In this document: positions 21,002-31,880 of the stretch, in pieces
Numbering within the stretch: position 1 is the first letter of the stretch
Layout: each line of letters opens with the position of its first letter
NCBI GenBank assembly: GCA_026214975.1
Contig: CM047814.1
Span: forward strand, 18,995,541-19,059,540
From: Gentiana macrophylla
Taxonomy: Eukaryota; Streptophyta; Magnoliopsida; Gentianales; Gentianaceae
Length of the DNA: 64,000 nucleotides
Direction: 5' to 3'
Notes under the pieces: generated by a model
Seen by the model: only the letters and a program-made list of their open reading frames with translations
Told to the model about the DNA's origin: nothing
Database searches by the model: none
Made by a program: the position numbers and the translations under genes

Positions 21002-21841
21002 TCAATGGTATGACCTTTGAATAAACAAAAGTTGAATTGACCCTTGCGGTCCTGTCCATACCACTGACCTCCTTCCCATTTTGGATTGGTTCATATCTCC
21101 TCCAAAAACAGCAGAATGACTTTTGTCACCTCCATAGCCAGAATATCCCCTTCTAGTGTTGCCATCAAAATTAGACTTGTTTGCAAACACATTAGGCTGC
21201 ACTTGTTGTGGATGAGTAGCTGTATATTCCATCTGTCTCTCGTATTTAATGCACATATCAAATGCCTCAGTTATGTTTGGCAATGGTTTCATTAGGAACA
21301 CCTGTGACCTAACCGGTGCAAATCCTTCATTTAACCCTTTCATGAATCTGATTAGATATTCAGATTCAATATATCCTAGTAATCCTACAAAGGTAGGTAT
21401 GACCTTGCAAGTACACTTGACTGCACATTCACAACTAGGAATAGGCTTCAGGATCATAATTTCATCCATCACAGGCTTCAATCGAGCAAAATAGTCAGTA
21501 ACAGATTGATTACCTTGAGTTATCTGGCAAATTTCTTCCAGCAAATCTGATAAGCTAAACAAATCCATATTCGAGTATCTTCGTCGCAGATCTTCCCAAA
21601 TCTCACGAGCGGTGTTCAACCAGAGCACAGTCCTTGCAATCAAAGGTGTAACTGTCTTCATAATCCAAGACATAACGATTGTATCACACTGATTCCACCG
21701 GAAGATCATCCTTTCATCATCAGTAGGTTTTGGTAGCGAACCGTCCACAAAACCTAATTTGTTCTTCGAAATCAACACCATTCGCATAGCTCTGCTCCAT
21801 GCGTGATAATTTTTTCCGTCAAGTGGCGGATCTACCAACAC
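21002..21841 (-). pseudogene. Gag (copia #2)
   Basis: The frame starts within L-D-G-K-N-Y-H-A-W-S-R-A-M and continues through the retrotran_gag blocks W-N-Q-C-D-T-I-V, A-R-E-I-W-E-D-L-R-R-R-Y-S, Y-F-A-R-L-K and F-M-K-G-L-N-E-G-F. The zinc-knuckle part (20995-20900) is out of frame (C-Y-R-K-N-G-like). The true start lies upstream of 21841, where the N-terminus and primer-binding site region follow. The type is distinct from copia #1. Confidence 0.85.
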
Positions 21842-21988
21842 CAGTGCCGGATTTTCATTTGGATGTAAGAAATAAGGACTCGATCTCGCGATTTTGTCGA
21901 TCTGCCGCCATCTGAACTAGAGCGAAGAAAATCCAAGGAAAAAACAAACGGAAAAGCTAAGAAATCACGATTGAAGGTTCCGAACCTT

Positions 21989-22000
21989 GCTTTGATACCA
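21989..22000 (-). other. Primer-binding site of copia #2
   Basis: The minus strand reads TGGTATCAAAGC, one base away from the initiator tRNA-Met site TGGTATCAGAGC, directly beside the LTR at 22001. Confidence 0.88.
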
Positions 22001-22134
22001 TGCAGAAAGTAAATCTACATTTACTTTCCTAAAACAATCAACAAGAAGGAATTAGGGTTTTCTGTTGCAACGATGATCGAACGGAAGTACTTCTGATAAT
22101 TTTCTGATAATTGTTTTTACGACAAAATGCAAAA
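22001..22134 (-). repeat. Truncated 5' LTR of copia #2 (134 bp)
   Basis: It matches 17299-17475 with small indels, then stops abruptly after ACAAAATGCAAAA, where the other LTR continues for about 70 further bases (and other sequence is shorter by indels). The missing part is the element's 5' U3, so the copy lacks its promoter. TGTTC follows at once. Confidence 0.8.
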
Positions 22135-22139
22135 TGTTC

Positions 22140-22584
22140 ACACATTTCTTCTTACAATTTGATTTTAGTATTTCCAAAATGGTAGTTGAAACGTTAATAT
22201 TAAGTGTATTGTCATTATAGTATGGCGCCCTAGGTACCTATTTAATTAAGCAACAACTTAGCAATTAACCAAAACGTGCACTCTAAGTAAGCTGATTATT
22301 ACAAGACTTATACAATTAAGAGTACTTTATTGACTTAGTTGTGAGGTAGCGTCCCGTTTTATTTCGGCTCAGGTTGCTATATATCACTCTCAATCATGAT
22401 CCGGTTATGGCGTTTTCTTCATTTGGGGTTGTGTTGATTATCCATTCAATGCGATATACGCAACTACCGCAAGGCGGTTAATTTCTAGCAAAATATGGTA
22501 CTTGTGCTTTTCATATGCTCTTGGAGATTCGACGATAGAGGATAATCGCTTTTGATTGGGGTTCCGGTACCAATATGGAACATG

Positions 22585-22627
<43 letters not shown>

Positions 22628-24571
22628 TTTTCTCGTCGGAAATAACAATCAATATATAGTAGACCATAGTTTGGCTAGTTGTGTATCCGGAAAAATTTCT
22701 CAATGAGGGTATCAAAGCAAATTCACAGATCTAATTAACGGGAACATTAGTGATGTTTTTACGTTTTTTAACAACAAAACTACTTCATTTTAATATAACT
22801 AGCAAAATGCACGTGCGTTGCACGTGTTTAAATTAAACAAATATTTTTATACTTTAGAAAATTTGAAATATATTTAATATTATATCTATTGTTAACTATA
22901 TTTTTTATTTATAAAGTAATTGTATATTGAATATGAAAATTGAAATAAACTGAATTCATGTGTGATGTAGTTATTTCGTATCTCTTTCTCACGCACAATG
23001 AATAAGAATTTAAGAGAACACACATACACACGAAAATACATCAAATTTTGCTTCAACCTAATTGTATGAAATGAATAAGTATTCTATTATGATACAATAA
23101 ATATTTATGCTATATCAGTATACATGAATTTTATTTGTTCATTCATAATTATATACTTAATTATGTTATATGATGATACGTACTAATCTTTGTATTTGAT
23201 GTTATATAAGGATGGACAATACTAATATTAATCCTTTTTTTGTTCGAATCTATTCTATGAAAATTGTTAAGTAGTGGGAGCAAAGTCCCACGTCCTTAAT
23301 TTAGCTTTAAGAGTCGGCAATGACTTTGTATATAATAGGCTTGAGCCTATTACTTTAAAAAGTACAAATTAAAATAAACTTTCAATTGCCTTAGCCTATT
23401 TTGGTTTTTGTGTTTAGGCTTTAGGAGAGTTGTATCTTTAATTTTGAAGCATATTTTAGTTTTTGTCTTTAAGCTTTATGAGTGTTTTATTTTTGATTTT
23501 GTATTTCTCCACTATTGTAATTTTTTTATCACTATAGCAATATTCTCTCTTTTGCTCAGGGATGTAGTTCATATTGACCGAACCACATAGGTTTTAAAAC
23601 AAGACTTACTATATCATGTATTTCATCATATGTTCTATATGTCAAGTTTTGAAAATTTAATTATGAAAACAATTTTCCCAATCGTAACAAAATTATCATT
23701 ATATGTCAGTATCTTGGTGAAATTTATTTTCATGACATTTATATTATAATTACCCTATATGTGATAACTTATTACGTACTTAAAATAATAGATGAAAGTG
23801 ATTGTTGTGGTATTTCTTCTCTATAATGTAGTTAAAATGTGTTTTTGAATTTTGTAATTGTCATTATTGTTATGTGGGATAAACAATAGTTTATGAGCAA
23901 AAGTATGATATAATGTGTGAATAAATATTTTAATTTAATTATATATAGTCATTATTCATGCTACATGAGTATAATATATTTTATTTTTATTCATATATAG
24001 TTATATAATCACGTTAAACCCAAGATGACAATTCATCTTTGAAGTTCGATAATCTTTGAACATGGATCATAAAATATGTATATGTGTAAATGAACTTATT
24101 GTAATTAATGAACATAAATTTTCAAATGGTGCACACTTATAATATTTTTTCAAAGGGTGCCCATTGATAATATTGGTGTCACACTCTAATATTTTCATTG
24201 GTGCATCAAATCCAAAGAGCTTAGGTTAATCAACGGGATTACTCTTCATTCGACATTTCACCTAACCAAACGTATTTTGATATTTATCCCTTTTATTGTG
24301 AATAGGAAATACTAAGCAACACCATTCCATGCCAATATATCAACAAAAAATCAAAAACAAATCCCATTCAGGTGATACTAATCAATTTCCTAGTGTCATA
24401 TTTAACGGAATGACATAGACATATTAAGAATATTGGGACAACGACACTTTTGTTCCTTATTGTTTCATGGTTCTTGTAGTGTTCGTAATATTTCATCTTG
24501 ACACTCTTATTCCACACTCATACTTTTTTTTCACATGTTCTTTTCAAAGTGTCGCATGTCTAACATCCTGC
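22140..24571. other. AT-rich intergenic stretch with one repeat terminus
   Basis: There is no convincing gene. A 33-base T run lies at 22589-22622. At 22799-22832 the sequence ACTAGCAAAATGCACGTGCG followed by TTGCACGTG resembles the start of a dispersed plant repeat and includes a TGCACGTGCG / GTTGCACGTG near-palindrome. The stretch TTATTATGAGTATAGATATAG (starting about 27098) may be the other end of such a repeat, with everything between inserted later; this pairing is a guess. From 22860 to 24570 I see only AT-rich DNA. Confidence 0.35.
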
Positions 24572-24579
24572 ATTATAAC

Positions 24580-24806
24580 CAGGGGCAGCTACAGGATTTC
24601 TTGGACACGGGTCGGGAATCGAGAACGGTTATAAGCATTATTTTAAAAATCCAAGTATGATTATTGGTCAATATTTAAAAAAATTAGCAGGTCAGTTAGT
24701 ACATATTAGTCTATAAAAAATTTAAATAATGTAAAAAATACACAATTTTTTTTTAAAAATTTTGGGGGTCAAGTGACCCATTTCATAGGCTTTGGAGCCA
24801 CCCCTC
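24580..24806. mobile_element. hAT-type MITE (227 bp)
   Basis: The left end is CAGGGGCAGCTAC and the right end, read inverted, is GAGGGGTGGCTCC, an imperfect terminal inverted repeat. The 8-bp flanks are ATTATAAC (24572-24579) and ATTACAAC (24807-24814), one mismatch. Eight-base duplications and CAGGGGC-type ends are typical of hAT elements. No coding capacity, so it must be moved in trans. Confidence 0.8.
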
Positions 24807-24899
24807 ATTACAACTAAGAAGAATTTGACATGTGACAAGAAATAGACTGAAAAGGTAAAAATGTGCATACACTAGAGGTAAAAGTACGCCTATATGAAA

Positions 24900-25140
24900 A
24901 AAAACGGTTAAACCCTAACCGTGAGGGCTCCCTCGCCCCCGATCCCACAGGAATGCGAGGGATGTTAATCAGGTAACCTAATAGCTCCAACATGGGCTGC
25001 CTTTCTAAACCAGTGCACTGAAGAGTGTTATCAATCGGAAATCAACCCCATTATGGGAATCGAACCGCTGACCTCCAGCTTTGGTTCTAGGCTGCACTAC
25101 ACACCCATGCCTTCACCAGTAGGCCATATCCAGGGGATGA
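24900..25140 (-). mobile_element. tRNA-derived SINE
   Basis: On the minus strand an A-box-like TGGCCTACTGGTGAAGG (about 25125) and a B box GGTTCGATTCCC (about 25055) form a polymerase III promoter with roughly tRNA spacing. The unit ends in a T run (about 24900-24910). The direct repeats GTACGCCTATATGAAA (24884-24899) and GTGCGCCTATATGAAA (25141-25156) flank it, as expected for target-primed insertion. It is a SINE rather than a tRNA gene because the acceptor and anticodon arms do not pair. Confidence 0.82.
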
Positions 25141-25169
25141 GTGCGCCTATATGAAACATCGAGGATAGA

Positions 25170-26618
25170 AGTGCATGTGAAAAAAACGTCAGACTCACTG
25201 ATGTTGTAAGCGAAACAAAACGTCAGTAGCACTGGCGTGCGTACGTGGTGCCGAAAAAGCAATTTGTGGTGGTGGTGAAGTAAATGAAAAAAAAAAGTCA
25301 ATAGTAAATTCATGATGCCGATGAAAGCCGCTTATAGTATAATATTTTATTGTTATTTTGTTGGTTGTAATGTAATATAGATTTTAGATTTTTGTCCAGA
25401 ATGACAAAATTATCAAAAAATCGGGATGAAAGGAAACTGTAATTTAATCAGGACAAAATTAACAATTATGAAGTAAACAAAATATGAAGTAACACATGTG
25501 GAATAAAGTAAATATGAAGTAACAATTGTGGAACACAAAGTAACATTAACACGTGAAGTAACAATTTTAAAGTAACAATTGTGATCTTTGTCCTTTATAA
25601 TCATGAAAATGTTACTTTTGTCCTTCCAGACCCATTTATTAATTTTTTTGTCCTTGTGACCCCTTCCCCCTATAGATTTTTTTTGGTCGTATGTATAATA
25701 TTTTATTATTATTTTGTTGGCCGTTTGTTTTCGTTACGGGTGTCACTGGCATTGACGTTAGTTTTCAATACCAACGTCAACGGCACTGATATTATAGTTA
25801 TAAATGTATAATTGATAAAAAACGTCTAGACCCACTGATGTTGTTAGTGAAACAAAATGTCAGTGGCACTGACGTGCGTACGTGGTGCCGAAAAAGCAAT
25901 TTGTGGGTGGTGGTGAAGTAATTGGAAAAAAGGCGTCAATAGTAAATTCGTTGTGCCGATAAAAGCCGCCTATAATATACTATTTTATTGTTATTTTGTT
26001 GGTTGTAATGTAATATAGAATTTTTTTGGTTGTGCGTAAAATATTTTATTATTATTTTGTTGGCCTTTTGTTTTCGTTACGAGAGTCAGTGAGACTAATA
26101 TTATACTTATAAATGTATCATTGGTGAAAAACGTTAGACCCACTGACGTTGTTAGCAAAACAAACCGTCGGTGACACTAACATGTGTACGTGGTGCCGAA
26201 AAAGAAATTTGTGGGTGGTGGTGAAGTATATGAAAAAAAATGTGAAAATAGTAATTCGCGGTGCCGATAGAAGCCGCCGATAATGTGATATTTTATTATT
26301 ATTTTGTTGGTTGTAATGTAATATAGAATTTTTTTGGTTGTATGCAGGCCCGTCCCTGGGGGCAGGCCAACAAGGCTACGACTACGGCCTAGAGCCCCCA
26401 TCAAAATTTGTAATTTAAGGGCCCTTTTTTCATGCCGCTCATCATTATAGTATACCCAAAAATAGTTTTTATGTCATATTCTTCCACACAGTATAAGGGC
26501 TTAAATTTATTTTGGCTTAAGGCCCTCGAGAACACAGAGACGGTCCTGGTTGTATGTATAATATTTTATTATTATTTTGTTGGCTTAATGTAATACTTTA
26601 TTTTGTTTGCCGTATGTA

Positions 26619-26620
<2 letters not shown>
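25170..26620. repeat. Triplicated repeat block related to Mutator-like element ends
   Basis: Three copies (about 25175-25390, 25818-26080, 26125-26340 plus 26557-26600) share CGTACGTGGTGCCGAAAAAG, TTTGTGGGTGGTGGTGAAGT, a GTGCCGATA-AAAGCCGCC motif and TTTTATTGTTATTTTGTTGG. Each is bounded by sequences of the ACGTCAGTGGCACTGACG type. The same motifs occur at both ends of the Mutator-like MITE at 49422-50858 (GTGCCAATAGAATCCCC), so this looks like repeated ends of a related family. Between copies 1 and 2 (25440-25640) is a short array with five GAAGTAACA-like motifs. Confidence 0.65.
26345..26548. mobile_element. hAT-type MITE (204 bp) inside the repeat block
   Basis: The left end is CAGGCCCGTCC and the right end inverted is CAGGACCGTCT. 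The 8-bp target duplication GTTGTATG is perfect (26337-26344 and 26549-26556). Removing the element restores the TTGGTTGTATGTATAATATT sequence seen in the neighbouring repeat copies, which proves the insertion. Non-coding. Confidence 0.93.

Positions 26621-26679
<59 letters not shown>
26621..26679. repeat. (ATT)n microsatellite
   Basis: About 20 uninterrupted ATT units directly after the repeat block. Confidence 0.97.
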
Positions 26680-27139
26680 TGTTGGCGGTTGCGTTTTATT
26701 TTGTTGGGTATAATAATATTTTGAGAAATGTTCGGTATAATAATTGTAAATTTTATTTTGTTGGCTTGTTATAATAATTATAAATCTTGATGCATAAAAA
26801 ATATAAACTCTATAGGGATAATGATAGAAAAAAATATTAAATAAAAAGAGTGTTATAAGGATAATGATAGAAATAAAAATTAAAAAAAAAAGTATGGATA
26901 TGCTTGCTGGAGCAATGCACGTATATATACATACATTATAGGATATGGATAAATATTTACAACATAACTAAACTATTATAAAATTAAAAAAAAAATGGAG
27001 AAAAAATCATAGGGGAAACACCGAGGGTAGGAAACATTTTTTGGGGGAAACACCGAGGGTAGGAAACAATTTTTGAGGGAAACAACTCATCGCACTTTTA
27101 TTATGAGTATAGATATAGATATAGATAGATAGATATAGA
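26680..27139. other. AT-rich spacer with a duplicated motif
   Basis: It holds two copies of GGGGAAACACCGAGGGTAGG (about 27013 and 27045), then a TATAGATATAGATAG simple repeat (27108-27139). No coding signal. Confidence 0.5.
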
Positions 27140-27802
27140 TTTTATTGGGGGATTGAGGGAAAAGGACAAAAACCATTACAAAATGAATAAATAGGACACA
27201 TTTAATTTTTTTTTTTGCAAAAAGGACAAAAAAATTTCAGACGGACAAAAATACCCTTTTATTAAAAAGTAACGCGCGCGCTGTGATATGCATATCCTTC
27301 AATCCTGTGCTTCATGTTCAGGTTTTCTTTTCTTTTTTTTTTTCAAACATTTGTAACTTTTGTTTTATAACTCCGATCATCGAAATTTTTTCACCAAAAT
27401 TCATGTTTTTTTTTGCTCTTCAATTTGAGCCCAAACACGATATCCTTCCGATGTATATTTTGAAAGACGAAAAATATTTATATTAACCGGAGCATTTTTT
27501 CTTATAAACGACCGTAACTTTTGATTTAGAACACCGATCATCAAAATTGTTTCACCAAAATTCATATTTTTTTTATTATCTTCATTTTGAGACCACGTTT
27601 TATACCTTTTGGACGTAGAATTTGAAAGCCGAATTTATCGCAGCTTTTTACAAGAAACACAATGAATATTGACACAAGAATACAAGAATATAACACGGTG
27701 ACACAAAACACACAAGAATACAAGAATAAAATGACACAATAATAAAGGACACAAAGAATAAAGTGACACGTTTTATTAACATCCAAAATATCACCATTAA
27801 CA

Positions 27803-28096
27803 TTGCATAATACAACAATCTATCAAAAAAATGCTTCATATCCTAATGAAACAATCTATGAAAGCATTATGGGGATGCAACTCCGGGGGAATCAAGAGAA
27901 TAAAAACCTAATACTATTGGATGTAATCAAAAAGCATATTGATGAAACTAAAACATTCTTCAAGTTCTTGAAGACAAAAGCGTATGTTTTACCATCTATG
28001 GACATTCATCCTTCAAACCCGCACCACATCAAACTCCATGAAAGATGTATGAAGCAGAAAATGCATCAAATAGCATCGGCTCGGCTTCATCAATAG
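27803..28096 (+). other. Small open frame of unknown meaning (97 codons)
   Basis: An ATG-started frame (MHNTTIYQKNASYPNETIYE...) inside the Mutator-like element. No motif is recognised, composition is Lys/His/Ile-rich, and no promoter is evident. It may be chance in low-GC DNA. Confidence 0.15.
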
Positions 28097-28139
28097 AGAA
28101 TCTAGGCTCCTCCAATTTTCTGAAGACAAAAAAACACAA

Positions 28140-28905
28140 ACATAACCATTTGAATCAAGAAAGTAACACACCAACAAAGTAACACACCAACAAAGTAACA
28201 CACTAGTCTATTTTTGTTCTCACCAAAGTAACACACCAACAAAGTAACACACTAGTCTATTTTTGTTCTCAACAAAGTAACACACCAACAAAGTAACAAA
28301 CTAGTCTATTTTTGTTCTCAACAAAGTAACACACCGACAAAGTAACAAAGTAACACACCAACAAAGTAACACACTAGTCTATTTTTGTCCTCAACAAAGT
28401 AACACAAAGAATACAAGAATACAAAGAACACACCAACAAAGTAACACACTAGTCTATTTTTGTTCTCAACAAAGTAACACACCAACAAAGTAACACACTA
28501 GTCTATTTTTGTTCTCAACAAAGTAACACACCGACAAAGTAACAAAGTAACACACCAACAAAGTAACACACTAGTCTATTTTTGTTCTCAACAAAGTAAC
28601 ACACCAACAAATTAAATTAACAAAGTAACACACCAACAAAGTAACACACTAGTCTATTTTTGTTCTCAACAAAGTAACACACCAACAAATTAACACACCA
28701 ACAAAGTAACACACTAGTCTATTTTTGTTCTCAACAAAGTAACACACCAACAAAGTAACACACCAACACAGTAACACAGCAACACACCAACAAAGTAACA
28801 CACTAGTCTATTTTTGTTCTCAACAAAGTAACACACCAACAAAGTAACACACCAACAAAGTACACACTAGTCTATTTTTGTTCTCAACAAAGTAACACAC
28901 CAACT
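28140..28905. repeat. Minisatellite built on AAAGTAACACACCAAC
   Basis: The block CTAGTCTATTTTTG(T/C)TCTCA occurs 11 times (first near 28203, last near 28868), separated by one to several copies of the 16-base unit CAAAGTAACACACCAA. The period is therefore irregular, roughly 49 to 90 bases: a higher-order repeat. Copies are almost identical, so expansion is recent. Confidence 0.93.
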
Positions 28906-29300
28906 TCATGGTTATCAAAAGAGTTGACGATGATAGCTTCAATATCTACCATGGCAGTTTCAATACCTGCCTTGGGATTCCTCTCAACCCCAGTTGCCCG
29001 AAGAACGGTCCCAGACTCAATACGCGAATTTTCAGAATTTATAACAGTTGAAATGTCCAAAACAGAAACATTATAAGTGTTATTTACCTTTGAATTAGTC
29101 AAATTGTACCCATAGCACACTCTGAATTGCCATTTCCACTAGCAACAGCCCCAGTAGAAACCCGACTTTGTTCTGAAAGTGCCATTTTTTAGACTCCATT
29201 GCTTTCTTAGGTGGAGGCTGCGAATTCTCCTCCAATTGCATTCTTCTACGTTTCGATCCTCCAATTGAGTGCCTTCATCATCATCATTAGCCTATCTATA
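28884..29300 (-). pseudogene. Exon-like sequence in the Mutator-like element
   Basis: The minus strand has an open stretch rich in Asn, Ser, Val and Glu, ending inside the minisatellite (…NSFDNHEVGV). It is preceded by E-N-S-Q-P-P-P-K-K-A-type sequence near 29200 in another frame. The composition is like the low-complexity N-terminal part of FAR1/MULE-type proteins, but no diagnostic motif is present. Unknown product. Confidence 0.3.
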
Positions 29301-29884
29301 GTGTCTTGTACAAGGATTTATTAATAAATTTCTCACTTTTTTCACACCAACCAGAAAGCAAAACAACCATCTATGTTGTTGTAGTTGTAGCTAACAAAAT
29401 CCAACTTAACGTAATGTGCAGCAAAGTAGCAACTGGAAATGTTCTTCGAGAAAGAAAAAATAAGAAAAAAATATCAATGCTCCACATCAATAAACATCAA
29501 ACACTAGCCAGCAACAATAGTCAAACACTTCAAAGGCTAGACAATATATTATGCAACCTGCATGTTTGAGAATTAATCAGGTAATTTTGCAGGAATTGCA
29601 TTAATAAAAAAACTAATAGGAGGAATAAATGACAAGTTACCCCCAAATCGCTGCATTGCTCTTGTCACAAATCAAATGGCTACAAAAAAATGTGAAACTG
29701 TGGTGCAGAAAGACACTTGTGTGCATATAATTCCAGGGGGTCGTTGTCCATTTTCCTTCATGTAAAAACAATAATTTATTGAAAAGAATTCACCAGGAGT
29801 AATTAAAAATAGCATCAAGAACAAACGTGTATGTCAACTCCAGCTAATTCGTTCTAGAAAGAGAAAAATTCACACAAAACTGAA

Positions 29885-30103
29885 TCAAACAAAAAAAAGA
29901 AAAGAAATCGCTGAACTCAGAAACCAACCTTCAATAAACACAACAGCTTCAACATAACGATCTTCATCGTCGTCGCTGTGATCTGAGGAGTGAGGAGTGA
30001 AAAAAAGAAGAAAATAACAGAACAAAATTTGCAACAAATCGGTGACGGAATAAAGAAACCAAGATTGGATTTGGAAGATTAGGTTAGACATAGATCGTAA
30101 CAA
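29885..30103 (-). other. Possible first exon (leader) of the Mutator-like element's gene
   Basis: The minus strand gives a 72-codon frame with S-D-H-S-D-D-D-E-D-R-Y-V-E-A-V-V-F-I-E-G, preceded by a T/C-rich leader. GGTTGG near its end may be a donor-like site. Unknown function; alternatively a chance frame. Confidence 0.25.
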
Positions 30104-30310
30104 AGGGGCGGAGTCGTTAAATTTCAGTGGATGGAGGGATTAATCGTCGATGAACAGAAGACATGTCTATGAGAAGGAGGAATCCAAAAAAAAAGGGCAA
30201 AATAGTCCGAAGAAAAATGTTTTGTCCTTAAATCAACAAAAAAATATAAACTGGATTAAAATTTATATACAGGACGGAAATTGGACTAAAACCTAATATT
30301 CTCATTTTTA

Positions 30311-30828
30311 TTTTTGTTTTTCGGATCTCAGTGGGAACACTGGCTAGCTCCCATCCATTATCTTATTATTTTCCATCTCAACCATCTAGTTGATAATAAA
30401 AATCTAAGAAGGCATTCAACTTATTCGTCATTTCACACTAGAAAGTATAGTTGAAAAACATCTTCAAAAGTTGTAGAAATGGATGCGAGCTTGTTTGAGC
30501 TCGGCTCGAGCTCAAGCAATATATTAAGGAACAAAGCTCAAACATAAAATAAAATTAAGTTCGGGCGGCCACTTAACAAACAAAACTAGTTTATTCGCAT
30601 ACTAAACAAATACAAACTCAAAAATCTGATATTTGATTTGGCTCGACTCGTTAATTACCCCTCTAAATTTCTGTAGTAGTGATTAATTGTGATCAATGTA
30701 TATGCAGCAGCTTCCGTTGTCTTGTGTGAAGGAATAATTCTGTTGTATCATTCAGCCAGCAAAAAAATGTTTTCATAAAGGACTCATCACACTAGAATTA
30801 ATTAAACAGTAAAAACAAAATATATAAA
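30311..30828. other. Spacer with a GAGCTCGG-rich hAT-like remnant
   Basis: The part at about 30483-30662 has GAGCTCGGCTCGAGCTCAAG at one side and TTTGGCTCGACTCGTTAA at the other, the internal style of plant hAT non-autonomous elements. Clear ends and a duplication were not found. The rest is AT-rich without features. Confidence 0.3.
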
Positions 30829-31880
30829 GGGGAAACTCAAAAAATACCCTGTTTGGGTAAATATAATTTTTGTCTACATCTCTTTTTTTTAAAATTTTAT
30901 TCCTACCTTCCGTCTTAAGCATCTACGGTATCTCTGTACATTTGACGGTACCGCCTACATCGCCTTCCTTACCGCTTTCTTTGTTGGACGGTACCGCTGA
31001 AAAGTTGTACGATACCGCTTTCATCTTAGACGGTACCGCTGAAAAGTTGTACGATACCGCTTTCATCTTAGACGGTACCGCTGAAAAGTTGGACGGTACC
31101 GCTTTCATCTGAACCAATAAAATCAATTGTTTGCCATTTTCCGTCCAATTCTTGAGGAAAACAACCCTAAACCCCTTCTTCCTCTTCATCCTCCTTCAAC
31201 CATTTTCTTTCCAAAACAAAAAACGCAGAACCACTAATATCATGCGCCTGTTCAACCTCCTTCTTCCAATTTATCATCAATCACATATTTCGTTCATCAC
31301 TAAAATAAAAATAAAAAACGAAAATTCAGAACATAATAAAAAGAAAAAAACTGAAAAATGAAAAATATCACAGGTTTCTTCAATGGATCTTCCATTGATC
31401 AGTGGTTCAAACCACCAAGCCGGAATCAATGGTTGGCTTTCGATTGATGAAAAATTCGTTTTCAAATGAATCATGGTAAAAATTCGTTTTTTTTAATGGA
31501 TACAGCTTTAATGGAGATAGGAGGCAGATGAATGAAGAAGGATGCGTGAGAGAGTGGATGATGGAGGAGGAGGCTGTCGGAAGGGGAGGAGGAAAAACCT
31601 GTAAAAAAATTAAGTTTGAACGGAAAACGGTGAAATATGGATGTGAAGGTGAAAATCCTTTTTGGACGGTAATGTCAATTTTGTTTACGGTGCCGGCCAA
31701 CTTATCTGCGGTACCGTCGAAAATTAGAGCGGTACCGTCAACGATTTCAGTGGTAAGGAAGGCGGATAAAGCGATACCGTCGAATTCTAGGGCGATGGGT
31801 ATGAAAAAAAGTTTGAAAAACAAGGATGTATAAGAAAAAATGTTTTATGCAAATAAGGTATTTTTTTGCCTAAAAATACA
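30829..31880. mobile_element. Foldback-type element A with GGTACCG repeat arms
   Basis: The left end (GGGGAAACTCAAAAAATACC, then TTTGTCTACATC) recurs inverted near 31830-31880 (AATACCTTATTTGC, ATACATCC on the minus strand). The inner parts of both arms hold repeated (A/G)CGGTACCG motifs: left at about 30944, 30985, 31031, 31072 and 31095, right (inverted) at 31705 and 31727. On the plus strand the left arm would read L-D-G-T-A-E-K-L repeated, and on the minus strand the right arm reads D-G-T-A-D-K-L, confirming an inverted layout. The centre (31120-31680) is unique. No transposase. Confidence 0.6.

Larger units (their letters stand above)
17299..22134 (-). mobile_element. Ty1/copia retrotransposon #2, 5' LTR truncated
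   Basis: Read on the minus strand: 5' LTR (right, 22001-22134, truncated), initiator-tRNA primer-binding site, gag, protease, integrase, RT, RNase H, polypurine tract, and 3' LTR (left, 17299-17543). The pentamer TGTTC sits directly outside both ends (17294-17298 and 22135-22139). That fits a target duplication even though the right LTR lacks its outer 110 bases. At least six frame breaks make it defective. Confidence 0.9.
27140..30310 (-). mobile_element. Probable Mutator-like element carrying exon-like sequence and a minisatellite
   Basis: The left end (27150-27260: GGACAAAAACCATTAC, CAGACGGACAAAAATACCC) and the right end read inverted (30300-30185: TTAGTCCAATTTCCGTCC, AAGGACAAAACATTTT) are similar in design, so they are likely inverted termini. 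The left 500 bases (ACCGATCATC, TCACCAAAATTCAT, twice) recur inverted at 48360-48640, which marks a shared family. Inside, the minus strand has a 5'-leader-like first exon (30103-29885), a second exon-like stretch (29300-28905), then a minisatellite. Exact ends and a target duplication were not resolved. Confidence 0.5.

Noticed and set aside
24900..25140. A tRNA gene, because of a clear B box and A-box-like motif
   Set aside because: Acceptor and anticodon arms do not pair, the unit is too long, and it is flanked by long direct repeats. It is a SINE.
28140..28905. CRISPR-like look of regularly spaced repeats
   Set aside because: Spacers are not unique, the period varies, and the setting is plant nuclear DNA. 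It is a minisatellite.
30870..31112. A small protein with LDGTAEKL-type repeats
   Set aside because: The repeat is the translation of the GGTACCG units of a foldback arm; the same appears on the opposite strand in the other arm.
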